Source: Pseudomonas sp. Ant30-3
GTDB taxonomy: Bacteria > Pseudomonadota > Gammaproteobacteria > Pseudomonadales > Pseudomonadaceae
Direction of reading: 5' to 3'
NCBI RefSeq assembly: GCF_000690905.1
Contig: NZ_JMCL01000010.1
Span: forward strand, 62,001-126,000
DNA length: 64,000 bases
The position numbers and the translations under genes are program-made. Positions 1-8,070 of the stretch are shown piece by piece. The first letter of the stretch is position 1. Every line of letters starts with the position of its first letter. The notes under the pieces were generated by a model. The model worked only from the letters and a program-made list of their open reading frames with translations, was not told where the DNA came from and made no database searches.

Positions 1-363
1 GATGACGGCGAGATGCTCCAGAGCAAGCTGAAACTCTTCCATTTTCCTTGGTGGCGGGTATCTCCAGAAGGCGTGGTCCAGCGGGATGCTGAGCAAGGTG
101 AACACGCCCAGTGCCCCGGCACCCAGCCAACCCATGGAGCGAAAATCGGTGACGAGCAATATCGAACCGACGAGTTCGGTGGTCACCATCAAAACCACGA
201 TCAGACGGGGCATTGGCAGCCCGTGGGCCTTGATTGTCTCAACCATCACACCGAAGTTAAAAATGCCGAAAAGACCTGCAATCCAGAAAAACGAGGTCAA
301 TATCAAACGGGCCAGTATCGAAAACGCTTCGCTCATGAGCAGGTCATGGATCAGACTGGGCAT
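1..363 (-). CDS. DoxX-like small membrane protein (3' end missing)
   Basis: Reading leftwards from an ATG at 363, an open frame runs off the window edge without a stop (121 codons seen). The product begins MPSLIHDLLMSEAF and has at least three hydrophobic stretches (about residues 13-40, 53-68 and 75-92). The first helix has an FFWIAGLFGIFNF-type sequence. The overall pattern fits the DoxX/DoxD family of four-helix inner-membrane proteins, which are often linked to redox or thiol stress and usually 130-150 residues long, so roughly the last 15-30 residues are probably missing. It is divergent from the TetR gene at 478, so that regulator may control it through the 114-bp gap. Family membership comes from hydrophobicity and recall, not alignment. 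The substrate is unknown. Confidence 0.6.
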   Translation of the reverse strand, partial: MPSLIHDLLMSEAFSILARLILTSFFWIAGLFGIFNFGVMVETIKAHGLPMPRLIVVLMVTTELVGSILLVTDFRSMGWLGAGALGVFTLLSIPLDHAFWRYPPPRKMEEFQLALEHLAVI

Positions 364-477
364 TGCTCTACCTACGGTGAGTCAGCGGTTCACGCGACAT
401 TGCGCAAAGCCTGTTCACCTCGTACTTTAATGACTGTCTGCTGAATTTCTTACTCGCATTTCAGAGCTGTCGATCCT

Positions 478-1113
478 ATGCCAACGCCTTCGCTGGAGCC
501 CCGTAAAATCCCGCAGCAAGCACGTGCGCAGGCCACTATTGAGGTGATTCTGGAGGGGGCTACTCAGGTTCTCGCCACTGACCGTCTGGCAGGCTTCAAT
601 ACCAATGCGATCGCAGAGCGGGCAGGGACGAGCATCGGCACGTTTTATCAGTACTTCCCCAACAAGGAAGCCTTGTTGTTGGCGCTGATCCGACGGCAGA
701 AGCAACAGATGTTCATCAATATTTCGGCATCGATGCAAGCGGCCTCAAACACAGATCTGGAGGGTGCCGCCCGCCTTTTAATCAGGGGCCGAATGAAACA
801 CCTGCGCGACAATCAGTCCGTCGCGTTGATCCTCAGTCAGCAGGAAATGCATCTGCCCATTCACGCGATCAAAGCCGGGTACCTGACGCAAGGCAGTGAG
901 TTGTTTGCGTCGAGACTTTCGCATTGGGGTGATACGGCGCGAGGCATTGATGTGTTGCGCGCGGCGACAACCGTGCCGGCGCTGGTTCGCGGCATTTTTG
1001 AGCGTTGGCTGAGCGACAGGCCTGAGAGTATGGACATTGCCGAGCAGGAAGCGGTGTGTGGCGTACTGGGTTACCTGCAATGCCTGAAGCGAGACCGGCA
1101 AGGTGTTGCTTGA
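478..1113 (+). CDS. TetR/AcrR family transcriptional regulator
   Basis: 211-residue protein of usual TetR length. The N-terminal helix-turn-helix spans about residues 10-60 and contains the family signature NAIAERAGTSIGTFYQYFPN, followed by KEALLLALI. The rest is a helical ligand-binding and dimerisation domain with no recognisable ligand class. It is divergent from the DoxX-like gene and convergent with the cif-like gene. By the usual TetR logic it would repress its divergent neighbour (inference). The ATG at 478 is the first in frame and directly precedes the basic N-terminal arm (EPRKIPQQARAQATIE). Confidence 0.88.
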   Translation: MPTPSLEPRKIPQQARAQATIEVILEGATQVLATDRLAGFNTNAIAERAGTSIGTFYQYFPNKEALLLALIRRQKQQMFINISASMQAASNTDLEGAARLLIRGRMKHLRDNQSVALILSQQEMHLPIHAIKAGYLTQGSELFASRLSHWGDTARGIDVLRAATTVPALVRGIFERWLSDRPESMDIAEQEAVCGVLGYLQCLKRDRQGVA

Positions 1114-1131
1114 CCCAGGCCAAACGAAGCT

Positions 1132-1150
1132 GCCGGGCACAACGCCCGGC
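1132..1150. terminator. GC-rich hairpin between convergent genes
   Basis: A perfect 7-bp inverted repeat, GCCGGGC-acaac-GCCCGGC, lies between the stops of the TetR gene (1113) and the cif-like gene (1162). There is no strong T-run on either side, so this is a terminator-like stem rather than a textbook intrinsic terminator. Confidence 0.45.
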
Positions 1151-1161
1151 ATTCATTACGC

Positions 1162-2127
1162 TCATTTATCGGCGAGAAAATTTATTATTGTCGAGTTGAG
1201 TTCTGCGGGACATTCCTCCGGCATCCAATGACCACAATTCGGGATGACGACTCCCTTCATATTGGTAGCATACTTGGCGAGTTGATCGACTTGAAACTGT
1301 CCGACGGATACGGGCGAGCCTCCGCCGATTGCCATGGTCTTCATCGTCAACTTGTTCTTGAACAGAGGGATGTTGCGCTGTTGAGTCTCAGGCAGGGCGC
1401 GGTAATATTCCATCGCGGCGTGAAATGATTGAGGCTTGGAATATGAGCGCGCGTAGAGGCCTATAAGTTCGGACGTAAACACTTCTTTGTTGACGGCATG
1501 TGATTTTATGAAGTGCTCGAAGAATGAAACCTCTCTGCCCGCAACCAGCGTCTCTGCCAGGTTATTACCGGCGGCAAAGAAGCTGAAATGCCACATTGGC
1601 GACTCTCCCTGCGGAGTGAAGGACGGGAAGGTGTAAATCCCTTCGTCGGGCAGGGGGGCCTCCATAAATACAACATGTTTGAAATCAGCCTGATGTTCGG
1701 CAACCATCGGGAATGTGTTCCAGTTGCCAATGTCATGCGACACGAGATCCATCTGTCCATTCTGACTATGCGACTTGGCGAACTGATAGATAAGTTTGGC
1801 AACGTCCTGGCCGGCATAGGACTTCGGCGCGTCCGATTGGCCAAGGCCGGGTAAATCGATCGCCACAACAGTATGATTTTTTGCAAGCAGCGGCATTAGC
1901 TCGTTCCACTCATACCAGGTTTGCGCGAAGCCATGGACGAGAAGTACCAGCGGCCCCTTGCCGCCTTTGAGATAGTGAATTTTGACGCCGTCCACCGTCT
2001 GATAGGCGGGTGTAAACCCCTCGGGCGCCGGAAACTCTTCCGTGGGCATTTCGGGCGCGGCTAATGTTGGTAATGCTAGCAACAGGGCAAGTGCGAAAGT
2101 TGTTGCTTTCAAGAGTTTGGCAAACAT
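1162..2127 (-). CDS. cif: Cif-like secreted epoxide hydrolase (alpha/beta hydrolase)
   Basis: 321 residues with a signal peptide (hydrophobic core about 10-20, cleavage probably near LAAPEM). It has the HGF oxyanion motif (65-67) and an Asp-nucleophile elbow, SHDIG (130-134). Compared with P. aeruginosa Cif as I recall it (D129, E153, H177, Y239, H297), all five key residues are present here with a constant +3 shift: D132, E156, H180, Y242 and H300. The flanking blocks WYEW, MEAPLPDE, WHFSFFAA, EHFIKSHA, LYARSYSKP and NCGHWMPEEC also match. Cif is an exported epoxide hydrolase that reduces CFTR at host membranes. Here the natural role may simply be epoxide turnover. The gene lies 112 bp downstream of an SDR gene on the same strand and is probably co-transcribed. 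A strong ribosome-binding site (AAGGGGA) precedes the ATG. Confidence 0.88.
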   Translation of the reverse strand: MFAKLLKATTFALALLLALPTLAAPEMPTEEFPAPEGFTPAYQTVDGVKIHYLKGGKGPLVLLVHGFAQTWYEWNELMPLLAKNHTVVAIDLPGLGQSDAPKSYAGQDVAKLIYQFAKSHSQNGQMDLVSHDIGNWNTFPMVAEHQADFKHVVFMEAPLPDEGIYTFPSFTPQGESPMWHFSFFAAGNNLAETLVAGREVSFFEHFIKSHAVNKEVFTSELIGLYARSYSKPQSFHAAMEYYRALPETQQRNIPLFKNKLTMKTMAIGGGSPVSVGQFQVDQLAKYATNMKGVVIPNCGHWMPEECPAELNSTIINFLADK

Positions 2128-2181
2128 GGCGTTCCCCTTTGCGTTTATGAACTCGGTTTTGCCACCACCAAGCTGATGGCA

Positions 2182-2212
2182 GGCCCAAGTACCCAGCGCA
2201 CTTGCTTGGGCC
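2182..2212 (-). terminator. Inverted repeat between the SDR and cif-like genes
   Basis: GGCCCAAG (2182-2189) and CTTGGGCC (2205-2212) form an 8-bp stem with a 15-nt loop just downstream of the SDR stop. No T-run follows on the minus strand. It could attenuate transcription into the cif-like gene, act as an mRNA processing site, or have no role. Confidence 0.3.
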
Positions 2213-2239
2213 GTGCGTCATCAGAGCGGATGGCAGCCT

Positions 2240-2980
2240 TCATGCGTTGGCGCCGCCATCGATGGTTAAACCAGTGCCGTTGATCGAGCGAGCTTCGTCT
2301 CCAGCAACAAATGCAACCAGCGCTGCAACATCCTCTGCTCGGCCGTACGTCTTGATCGCCATGCGGTTCAGTTGGCCGTCAGAACCCGGCCCACTGGCGG
2401 GGTTCATGTCCGTGTCAGTAGAGCCCGGATGGACAATATTGACGGTGATGCCTCTCGGTCCAAGGTCCCGTGCCAGGCCTTTGGTCCAGCCGATCAGGGC
2501 CGCTTTGCTCATCGAGTACAAGCTCAGCCCCTCGCCAGGCACTTGTTCGGCAAGGTTGCTGCCGATGGAAATAATTCTGCCGCCATTTGGCAGGTAAGCC
2601 AGCGCTGCCTGGGAGGCCAGCAGCACCGCTCGTATGTTTACCGCCAACGTGTCGTCGATGTCTTGCACACTCATGGCTTCAACCGGGCCACCCCGCATGA
2701 TGCCGGCGTTGTTGACCAGGATATCGAGCCCACCCAGTTCAGCGGCTGCGCCATCGACTGCCTGGCGGACCGAATCTGGCGATGCTGCGTCCATCTGGAT
2801 CGCCACCGCGTGGCGGCCAGCATTGCGAAGCTCTGCGACGATGAGCTGGGCGGCAGCGGCGGATTGCTCGTAAGCAATCGCGACGTCAGCGCCTTCAGCT
2901 GCAAGCCTGCGAGCAATGGCCGCGCCGATGCCGCGGCTTCCACCGGTGACAAATGCGCGCTTTCCGATAAGTGACGACAT
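2240..2980 (-). CDS. SDR family NAD(P)-dependent oxidoreductase
   Basis: 246 residues, a classical short-chain dehydrogenase. It has the cofactor glycine motif TGGSRGIG (12-19), NNAG (90-93), catalytic Ser near 141 and the YSMSK pair (Y155, K159), with a C-terminal NGTGLTIDGGANA. I chose the ATG at 2980 because a GAGG ribosome-binding site sits just upstream and residue 1 starts the usual beta-strand; a longer frame to 3043 would run into the regulator's promoter. It is divergent from the TetR gene at 3083 and followed by the cif-like gene, suggesting an SDR-cif operon. A role in oxidising or reducing the alcohol or carbonyl linked to the epoxide substrate is inference only. Confidence 0.88.
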   Translation of the reverse strand: MSSLIGKRAFVTGGSRGIGAAIARRLAAEGADVAIAYEQSAAAAQLIVAELRNAGRHAVAIQMDAASPDSVRQAVDGAAAELGGLDILVNNAGIMRGGPVEAMSVQDIDDTLAVNIRAVLLASQAALAYLPNGGRIISIGSNLAEQVPGEGLSLYSMSKAALIGWTKGLARDLGPRGITVNIVHPGSTDTDMNPASGPGSDGQLNRMAIKTYGRAEDVAALVAFVAGDEARSINGTGLTIDGGANA

Positions 2981-3045
2981 GGTGAAACCTCTATTTATGT
3001 AATGATCGGCACACAACATAATTCTTACGGAAAACCCCGTCAACG

Positions 3046-3070
3046 ATTAATATATCGATCGACACATAAT
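3046..3070. promoter_or_regulatory. Putative TetR operator between the SDR and TetR genes
   Basis: The 102-bp divergent gap is AT-rich and contains the self-complementary octamer TCGATCGA (3055-3062) inside a TA-rich stretch. TetR-family repressors usually bind palindromes in such gaps. This is a plausible site but only one short palindrome. Confidence 0.25.
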
Positions 3071-3082
3071 TGGAGCTATCAA

Positions 3083-3736
3083 ATGGCGGTTCGTGGACGA
3101 CCCCGAAATTTCGATACAGAGAAAAGCCTTGCCAAGGCAATGGAAGTTTTCTGGGAGAAGGGTTACGAAGGTGCTTCGATGGCGGAATTGACTGCCGCAA
3201 TGGGCATCGGCTCGCCAAGCCTGTATGCGGCTTTCGGGTCCAAGGAAAAACTGTTCAGGGAGGCCATAGACCTTTATAACGCGACCGATGGCGCGGCGGT
3301 TTGGCGTGAAACGCTCGCCGCGCCCACGGCCTATGGTGCTGTAGAGGCGTTCCTGATGACTTCAGCCGTTCAATTCAGCACGCTTGATAAACCCAGCGGG
3401 TGCTTCATTACCCTTTCAGTCTTGCACTTGACCCCAGCCAGTGCCGCTGTCAGCGCCGAGCTGTCCGCCAGAAGAGTCCACAATGTCCAGATTCTTGCCG
3501 ATAAGCTGGCTCAAGGCGTCCCAAGCGGTGAGGTCGACGAAAGGGTAAACGTAGAGACGGTCGCGCGTTTTTTCATCACCGTGCAACAGGGTATGTCGAT
3601 TCAAGCGCGCGATGGCGCCAGTCGCCAAAAGCTCGAAGAGATCGCTTACAGCGCGTTGGCCGCTTGGCCGGCCCTGACGGGCGCTGATGGAGCAACAGGG
3701 ACACGCGACACTGATGTAATGCGACCGGGCTCATGA
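3083..3736 (+). CDS. TetR/AcrR family regulator, likely controls the SDR-cif genes
   Basis: 217 residues. The N-terminal MAVRGRPRNFDTEKSL arm and the HTH (SMAELTAAMGIGSPSLYAAF) with following GSKEKLF are typical of TetR proteins that sense electrophiles or small organics. The ATG at 3083 was chosen over an upstream in-frame start at 3002 because GGAG lies 10 nt before it and the basic GRPR arm is normally at the very N-terminus. It is divergently transcribed from the SDR-cif pair. In P. aeruginosa, the TetR repressor CifR is likewise divergent from an operon ending in cif (established knowledge), so this may be the functional equivalent. Sequence orthology to CifR was not tested. Confidence 0.88.
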   Translation: MAVRGRPRNFDTEKSLAKAMEVFWEKGYEGASMAELTAAMGIGSPSLYAAFGSKEKLFREAIDLYNATDGAAVWRETLAAPTAYGAVEAFLMTSAVQFSTLDKPSGCFITLSVLHLTPASAAVSAELSARRVHNVQILADKLAQGVPSGEVDERVNVETVARFFITVQQGMSIQARDGASRQKLEEIAYSALAAWPALTGADGATGTRDTDVMRPGS

Positions 3737-3820
3737 CACTGGGCGCCTGCTGTCTAATGTGGTCTGCCGGCGTAACCCTGAACGTGCTGTCAGTTCAATA
3801 ACAGGTGTGCGGAGAAAGCC

Positions 3821-4732
3821 ATGCGCAAAATACCCCCTCTCAATTCCGTGCGAGCGTTTGAGGCTGTAGCTCGTCATCAGAGCTTTTCCATGGCTGCCAA
3901 TGAGCTTTCGGTCACTGTCGCAGCGGTCAGTCATCAGGTCCGGCAACTGGAAGACGGATTGGGGCAAAAGCTCCTGGAACGCGGGCGGACCGTCACCCTC
4001 ACGTCCGCCGGCAAAGCCATCTACCCGCTGTTGCGAGACAGCTTTGACCAGATAGCTCAAGCATTTGCCCTGATCGGTACGCCAGCCGAGGGGGACGCCA
4101 TTGAGGTGTCCACTACGCGCGCGTTCGCGGAAAGATGGCTGATGCCGCGCCTGGCGAAATTCAACGCGATCCATCCCGATATAGTGGTGTCCATTCATGC
4201 CTCGGAGAAAGTCATGGACTTGCGCTCCGAGAAGATCGATCTCGCGATTCGATATGGTCTGCCCGATGCCAATGCCCGTGGACCCGTATTGTTCGAGGAT
4301 CGCTACGTTGCGGTCGCGGACAAAAGCATTTGTCCGGCCGACCGTACCGCAACGATCAACGACTTTCACAACCGCTCGTTACTGGCATTCAAATGGAAAA
4401 ATCAGTCGCTGGAAGTACCGTCATGGTCGGCCTGGCTGGCCCGCGTCGAGCATGATGCATCACGGCATCTGCGCACCTCCTGGTACAGCGAGGAAACCCT
4501 TGCGCTGCATGCGGTCGAGCGCGGGCTGGGGCCGTTGTTGTGCAGCAATGTACTGATCGACGATGAGCTGCGTTCCGGCCGGATGCATCGGGTAGACGGT
4601 CCGACCTTGCCCGGATTCACGTATTACCTGATAGAAGACCACCAGCGTGCGCCGCGCCGCAGCCTGTCAGTGTTCAGAGACTGGCTTCTGAGCGAGGCCG
4701 GCTCCTTCAAGGAAAATGCTGCGATTGATTGA
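3821..4732 (+). CDS. LysR family regulator, GcvA-like
   Basis: 303 residues. The N-terminal winged HTH (about 5-65) starts with IPPLNSVRAFEAVARHQSFS and continues with the AAVSHQVRQLE recognition helix. The C-terminal substrate-binding domain contains DLAIRYG, the hallmark of the GcvA/AmpR-like subgroup (DxAIRxG). GGAG is well placed before the ATG. It is convergent with the azoreductase gene and has no obvious divergent target; the TetR gene 84 bp upstream runs in the same direction. Its target and effector are unknown. Confidence 0.88.
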   Translation: MRKIPPLNSVRAFEAVARHQSFSMAANELSVTVAAVSHQVRQLEDGLGQKLLERGRTVTLTSAGKAIYPLLRDSFDQIAQAFALIGTPAEGDAIEVSTTRAFAERWLMPRLAKFNAIHPDIVVSIHASEKVMDLRSEKIDLAIRYGLPDANARGPVLFEDRYVAVADKSICPADRTATINDFHNRSLLAFKWKNQSLEVPSWSAWLARVEHDASRHLRTSWYSEETLALHAVERGLGPLLCSNVLIDDELRSGRMHRVDGPTLPGFTYYLIEDHQRAPRRSLSVFRDWLLSEAGSFKENAAID

Positions 4733-4803
4733 CTCGACATCAATCGACGATCACTTCATGAGACCGGCGACACTTCTCCCCATGTCGCGGCGGCACCTGG
4801 CCT

Positions 4804-5472
4804 TCAGGCTGGCGAGAGCTGGCATTGTTGTTCTGCAATCATCTGCCTGATCAACACGGGAATGGCGTCGAATGCATCGGCGATGGAAGCTTCATAGCGA
4901 GCGTCTCCGAATTCCTGATAGTCGATGGAGATGACGTGAGTCTCGTCCACACCCAGGTAGTGCGCACATGTCTGAATGTGGGTGTCGAGGTGGTTCATGT
5001 GCTCGCGAACACCACCCGGTCCAAAGCCGAACTCACCCCGGGCAGACAAGATGATCAGCTTCTTGCCACTCATGATCGGCTCCAGCGGATAGTCGCCCCG
5101 GTCGAGATCAAACGTAAACGTCTTGCCGATACGAATCACTTTATCGAACCAGGACTTGAGGGTTGCCGGCATTCCGTAGTTGTACATCGGCGTGCCGATC
5201 ACGATGACATCAGCGCGATCAAGTTCATCGATCAGTTCATCCGAGAGCCGCAGCTCCTCGCGTTTTTCAGGAGTCATTTGCGCTTCGGGGGTAAACACCG
5301 CAGCAATCCATTCCTCGGTCAAGTAAGGAGGAGGGGTGTGCCCGACGTCACGGACTATGACGTGTGTTTTGCCGTCGTGGGCTAACCAGGACTCGACGAA
5401 TGCCTGGGACAGTTTTCGGCTCAGGGAGCGATCAGATCGTGCGCTGGCGTCAATATGTAAAAGAGTGGTCAT
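4804..5472 (-). CDS. azoR: FMN-dependent NADH-azoreductase family protein
   Basis: 222 residues, flavodoxin-like fold. The phosphate-binding loop HIDASARSDRSLSRKLS is at the N-terminus. The family motif PMYNYGMPATLKSWFDKVIR (flavin contact) and a glycine-rich SARGEFGFGPGG loop follow. These proteins reduce quinones and azo compounds with NAD(P)H, protecting against electrophile stress, usually as cytosolic dimers. Length is slightly above the usual 195-215. An AAGGAG ribosome-binding site lies 7 nt before the ATG. The upstream region carries a repeated TTTATTTG element that could be its operator. Confidence 0.88.
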   Translation of the reverse strand: MTTLLHIDASARSDRSLSRKLSQAFVESWLAHDGKTHVIVRDVGHTPPPYLTEEWIAAVFTPEAQMTPEKREELRLSDELIDELDRADVIVIGTPMYNYGMPATLKSWFDKVIRIGKTFTFDLDRGDYPLEPIMSGKKLIILSARGEFGFGPGGVREHMNHLDTHIQTCAHYLGVDETHVISIDYQEFGDARYEASIADAFDAIPVLIRQMIAEQQCQLSPA

Positions 5473-5846
5473 GTGGCGGCTCCTTTAAAGCTGAGGTGTT
5501 ATTACCTCAGCGGCTTAAACAAGTTGGCCATAGCGAGCGAGTGTTCGGCTATTGATGTTTATTTGAGCAGCGTCAAATAAAACTCAACAAGAGAGTTTAT
5601 TTGTCGGGGCGCGAGGGGAGCGATTCACTTGCTGGCCAGCATCATCAGTGAGAATGTCGCCAGGGAGATTCATGGCATCGGCGCGCCGGCGCTGTCACCG
5701 TACGCTGAAGCAGGCAAAGAATAGTCCGTATCGTAAATCCGCCATAGCCAGTCAAGAAAAAATCAGGATAATCGCGTGAAGTTAAGATTTTCCTGGCGCG
5801 CTGAAGAAAATCGCGCGGCAACAGCACAACATTAAGGATTTGCGCC
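5473..5846. other. Gene-free divergent region between azoR and fic
   Basis: 374 bp with no credible gene; a 67-codon minus-strand frame at 5645-5848 has no family signature and overlaps the fic start. It holds the azoR promoter side with three TTTATTTG half-sites at 5557-5603, and an AAGGA ribosome-binding site for fic just before 5847. Confidence 0.6.
5557..5603. promoter_or_regulatory. Three half-site repeat, likely operator upstream of azoR
   Basis: The octamer TTTATTTG occurs at 5558-5565, in inverted orientation (CAAATAAA) at 5574-5581, and again directly at 5596-5603. The first pair forms an inverted repeat TTTATTTGA-gcagcg-TCAAATAAA; the second and third form CAAATAAAACTC...GAGTTTATTTG. 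The array lies 85-131 bp upstream of the azoR ATG. Such spaced, alternately oriented half-sites fit a dimeric regulator (LysR, TetR or MarR type). Which regulator binds is unknown. Confidence 0.5.
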
Positions 5847-7358
5847 ATGAAATCAGCTGGATATGCCTGGCTGCTGGAATCGCTGCGGCTTTCAGCGTTC
5901 CCCTTGCCCCGGCCGGCGAAGGTTCAGCCGGTTACCCGCATCAAGCGGATCGGGGAAACCCTGGCTGTGCCATCCAATATTGTGCCCGCCCCGGATGATC
6001 TGCTGGGGCACCTGTTATTCGCGCTCAAGCACGAAGGTATCAACCTCGCCATTCTGGCCCAGGCGCTGCCGCGAATCCCGGCAGCGAGCCTGGAAGCAGA
6101 ACTGGAACGCGCCCCTAATGGTATCTACATCCGCAAAGCGTGCTTTTTACGTGAAGCGTTCACCGCTGAAGAACTGCGCCAGCACTCGCCAGTGCGAGGT
6201 GCCTTTGTCCCACTGTTCGACCCAAAACTGTACGTGACCATGCCCGGCGAGCGTAATTCTCGCTGGCGGGTGGAGTTCAACGGCATCGGGACGATCGCGT
6301 ATTGCGCCACGGTTGAACGCACCCCCGAGATTGTCGCGCTCATTGAGCACGATATTCTTGCCCGCGCGCAGCAATTCATGCAAAACCTCCCGTCGGGAAT
6401 GATGGATCGCGCGATCCAGTGGGCGTACCTGCATGAAACCCAGGATTCGTTTGCGATAGAGAAAGAGTCACCCAGCGAGGACAAAGCACGCAAATTCATT
6501 AAGTTGCTTCGCCAGGCTCACGAGCGCATTCCACTGAGTGAGGACTACCTGGTCCACCTGCAGAATGCGACTATTTCCAATCCCTTTGACATGGCCGCGG
6601 GGTTTCGTCATGAGCAGAACCATTTAGCCAGTGGTCTGCAAGGCGCTGCGGGCGTGACTTACGTCCCGCCCGCGCCAGACCTGTGCCGTGAGCTGATGGA
6701 ACAGCTCATGGCGCTGGGCAATGACGCTCCAGCGCGCATCGATCCTTTGATAGCGGCGGGAATCATCTCCTTCGGCTTTGTCTTCCTGCACCCCTTCATG
6801 GACGGCAACGGACGCCTCTCGCGTTTTCTGATCCACCAGACCTTATGCCGCGCCGGTGCCCTGGAGAACGGGTTGCTGCTGCCTGTTTCTGTCGCCATGA
6901 AACGCGAGGAACGCTTGTACCTGGAGACGTTGCAGCAATTCTCCCGCCCGGCGCGAGAGTTCTGGGATGTGCGCTGGATCGATCACGGTCAATACTCGTT
7001 CAACTTTATCGGCGACCCGGCGATCTATCGCTATTGGGATGCCACTCCCGGGGTTCGGTTTACCCTGGAAATGGCCCAGCGGGCACTCGAAGTCGAGCTT
7101 CGTGAAGAGACAATATTTCTCGAGAACTTCGACAAGGTCGTGAGCGCGGTCAATGACGTGTATGACGTGCGCGGTAGCGACTTGGCCAACCTGGTAATGA
7201 TGTGCCTGAGCAACAATGGAGCGGTTTCCAATAACCGTCGTAAACAGTACCAATATTCGGTTCAATCCGAGGTGCTGGACTACATTGAGCAGGTCACACA
7301 GGCCCTCATCAGAGAGCAAGCGTTGGCAAAACAACCGAGTGAAGACGGCGATGAGTAA
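5847..7358 (+). CDS. Fic family protein (Fic-domain AMPylator type)
   Basis: 503 residues. The Fic active-site motif HPFMDGNGR is at 315-323 (His315 catalytic, complete HxFx[D/E]GNGR). A candidate inhibitory helix, SFAIEKE (201-207), lies upstream of the Fic core; its S-x-x-x-E matches the class II [S/T]xxxE[G/N] motif except for Lys in the last position. The roughly 100-residue N-terminal region (VTRIKRIGETLAVPSN, then HLLFALKHEGINL) resembles the long proteobacterial Fic proteins. Fic enzymes transfer AMP or other nucleotide moieties to protein hydroxyls. An AAGGA ribosome-binding site precedes the ATG. A thymidylate-kinase-like gene starts 27 bp after its stop, so the two are probably one transcript. 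Confidence 0.88.
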   Translation: MKSAGYAWLLESLRLSAFPLPRPAKVQPVTRIKRIGETLAVPSNIVPAPDDLLGHLLFALKHEGINLAILAQALPRIPAASLEAELERAPNGIYIRKACFLREAFTAEELRQHSPVRGAFVPLFDPKLYVTMPGERNSRWRVEFNGIGTIAYCATVERTPEIVALIEHDILARAQQFMQNLPSGMMDRAIQWAYLHETQDSFAIEKESPSEDKARKFIKLLRQAHERIPLSEDYLVHLQNATISNPFDMAAGFRHEQNHLASGLQGAAGVTYVPPAPDLCRELMEQLMALGNDAPARIDPLIAAGIISFGFVFLHPFMDGNGRLSRFLIHQTLCRAGALENGLLLPVSVAMKREERLYLETLQQFSRPAREFWDVRWIDHGQYSFNFIGDPAIYRYWDATPGVRFTLEMAQRALEVELREETIFLENFDKVVSAVNDVYDVRGSDLANLVMMCLSNNGAVSNNRRKQYQYSVQSEVLDYIEQVTQALIREQALAKQPSEDGDE

Positions 7359-7385
7359 GTGGTATCAGCTATCACTGTGTGAAGA

Positions 7386-8027
7386 ATGAATCGTCAGTTG
7401 TTCGTTTCTCTGGATGGGCCCAAGGGGACCGGCAAAACCACACTGCTGGAGGCCGTTACGAAAGCATTGCGGGCCGATAACAAAAAAGTGATCCGGCTTT
7501 CCGAGCAAAAAAGCGATCCTTACAGGGCTGAAACAATGGCCCTGGTCAACCAGTTCGTGCGAAACCCCACCCGGGATCTGGAGTTGAGAGTCTGTGAGCG
7601 TTTTGCTGACAGCCGCGCCTGGATTTCCCGGCACGTGCTGACCAAACAGCCACCCGACAGCATCATCCTGATCGATCGCTGGTACCCGTCGGATGCCGCG
7701 TTTCGCCGGTTGATTCCGTTTGCCGAGATTCTGCAATTAAACATTGACCGACACGTGCGGGTGCCGGACCTGCATGTCGGGGTTGTTACCAGCCCTGATA
7801 TTTCCTGGGCGAGGGCCGCGGCACGGCGGCGCGGGCTGAGCAGTACGGTGATCCATAGGCTGGAAGATCAGGTCGCTTGTACCGAGGCGTTCGAGCGAGC
7901 GATCGCAGATTACGGCTGGGTGTTATGCCGTAATGAAGGAACGATCGAAGACGCAACGATGCAGGTGGTCGCCGAGATCTGCAAAGTCCTCGGATGCCCC
8001 CCATATCCGTCAACGCAAATCTTGTAG
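7386..8027 (+). CDS. Thymidylate-kinase-like P-loop kinase
   Basis: 213 residues, close to dTMP kinase size. The P-loop GPKGTGKT is at 11-18. The DRWYPSDAAF block (D97, R98) corresponds to the DRY..S.xAY substrate motif, and an Arg-rich LID-like stretch lies at about 143-158. It is therefore a nucleoside-monophosphate-kinase fold protein. The family places thymidylate kinases here, but the Arg-to-Lys P-loop variation and diverged LID mean the substrate is uncertain. It is unlikely to be the housekeeping tmk, which normally sits beside holB and mltG. It is coupled to the preceding fic gene (27-bp gap, weak ribosome-binding site), so it could modify or supply a nucleotide substrate, or act as an accessory to Fic (inference). 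Confidence 0.75.
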   Translation: MNRQLFVSLDGPKGTGKTTLLEAVTKALRADNKKVIRLSEQKSDPYRAETMALVNQFVRNPTRDLELRVCERFADSRAWISRHVLTKQPPDSIILIDRWYPSDAAFRRLIPFAEILQLNIDRHVRVPDLHVGVVTSPDISWARAAARRRGLSSTVIHRLEDQVACTEAFERAIADYGWVLCRNEGTIEDATMQVVAEICKVLGCPPYPSTQIL

Positions 8028-8070
8028 CAACTGGCGCAGCCTGCGTCCGGACGCGAAGCGGTCGTCTTTC

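Noticed and set aside
13..444. Plus-strand frames of 143 and 114 codons at the left end
   Set aside because: They are antisense to the DoxX-like gene, whose minus-strand frame shows clear transmembrane helices and runs off the edge.
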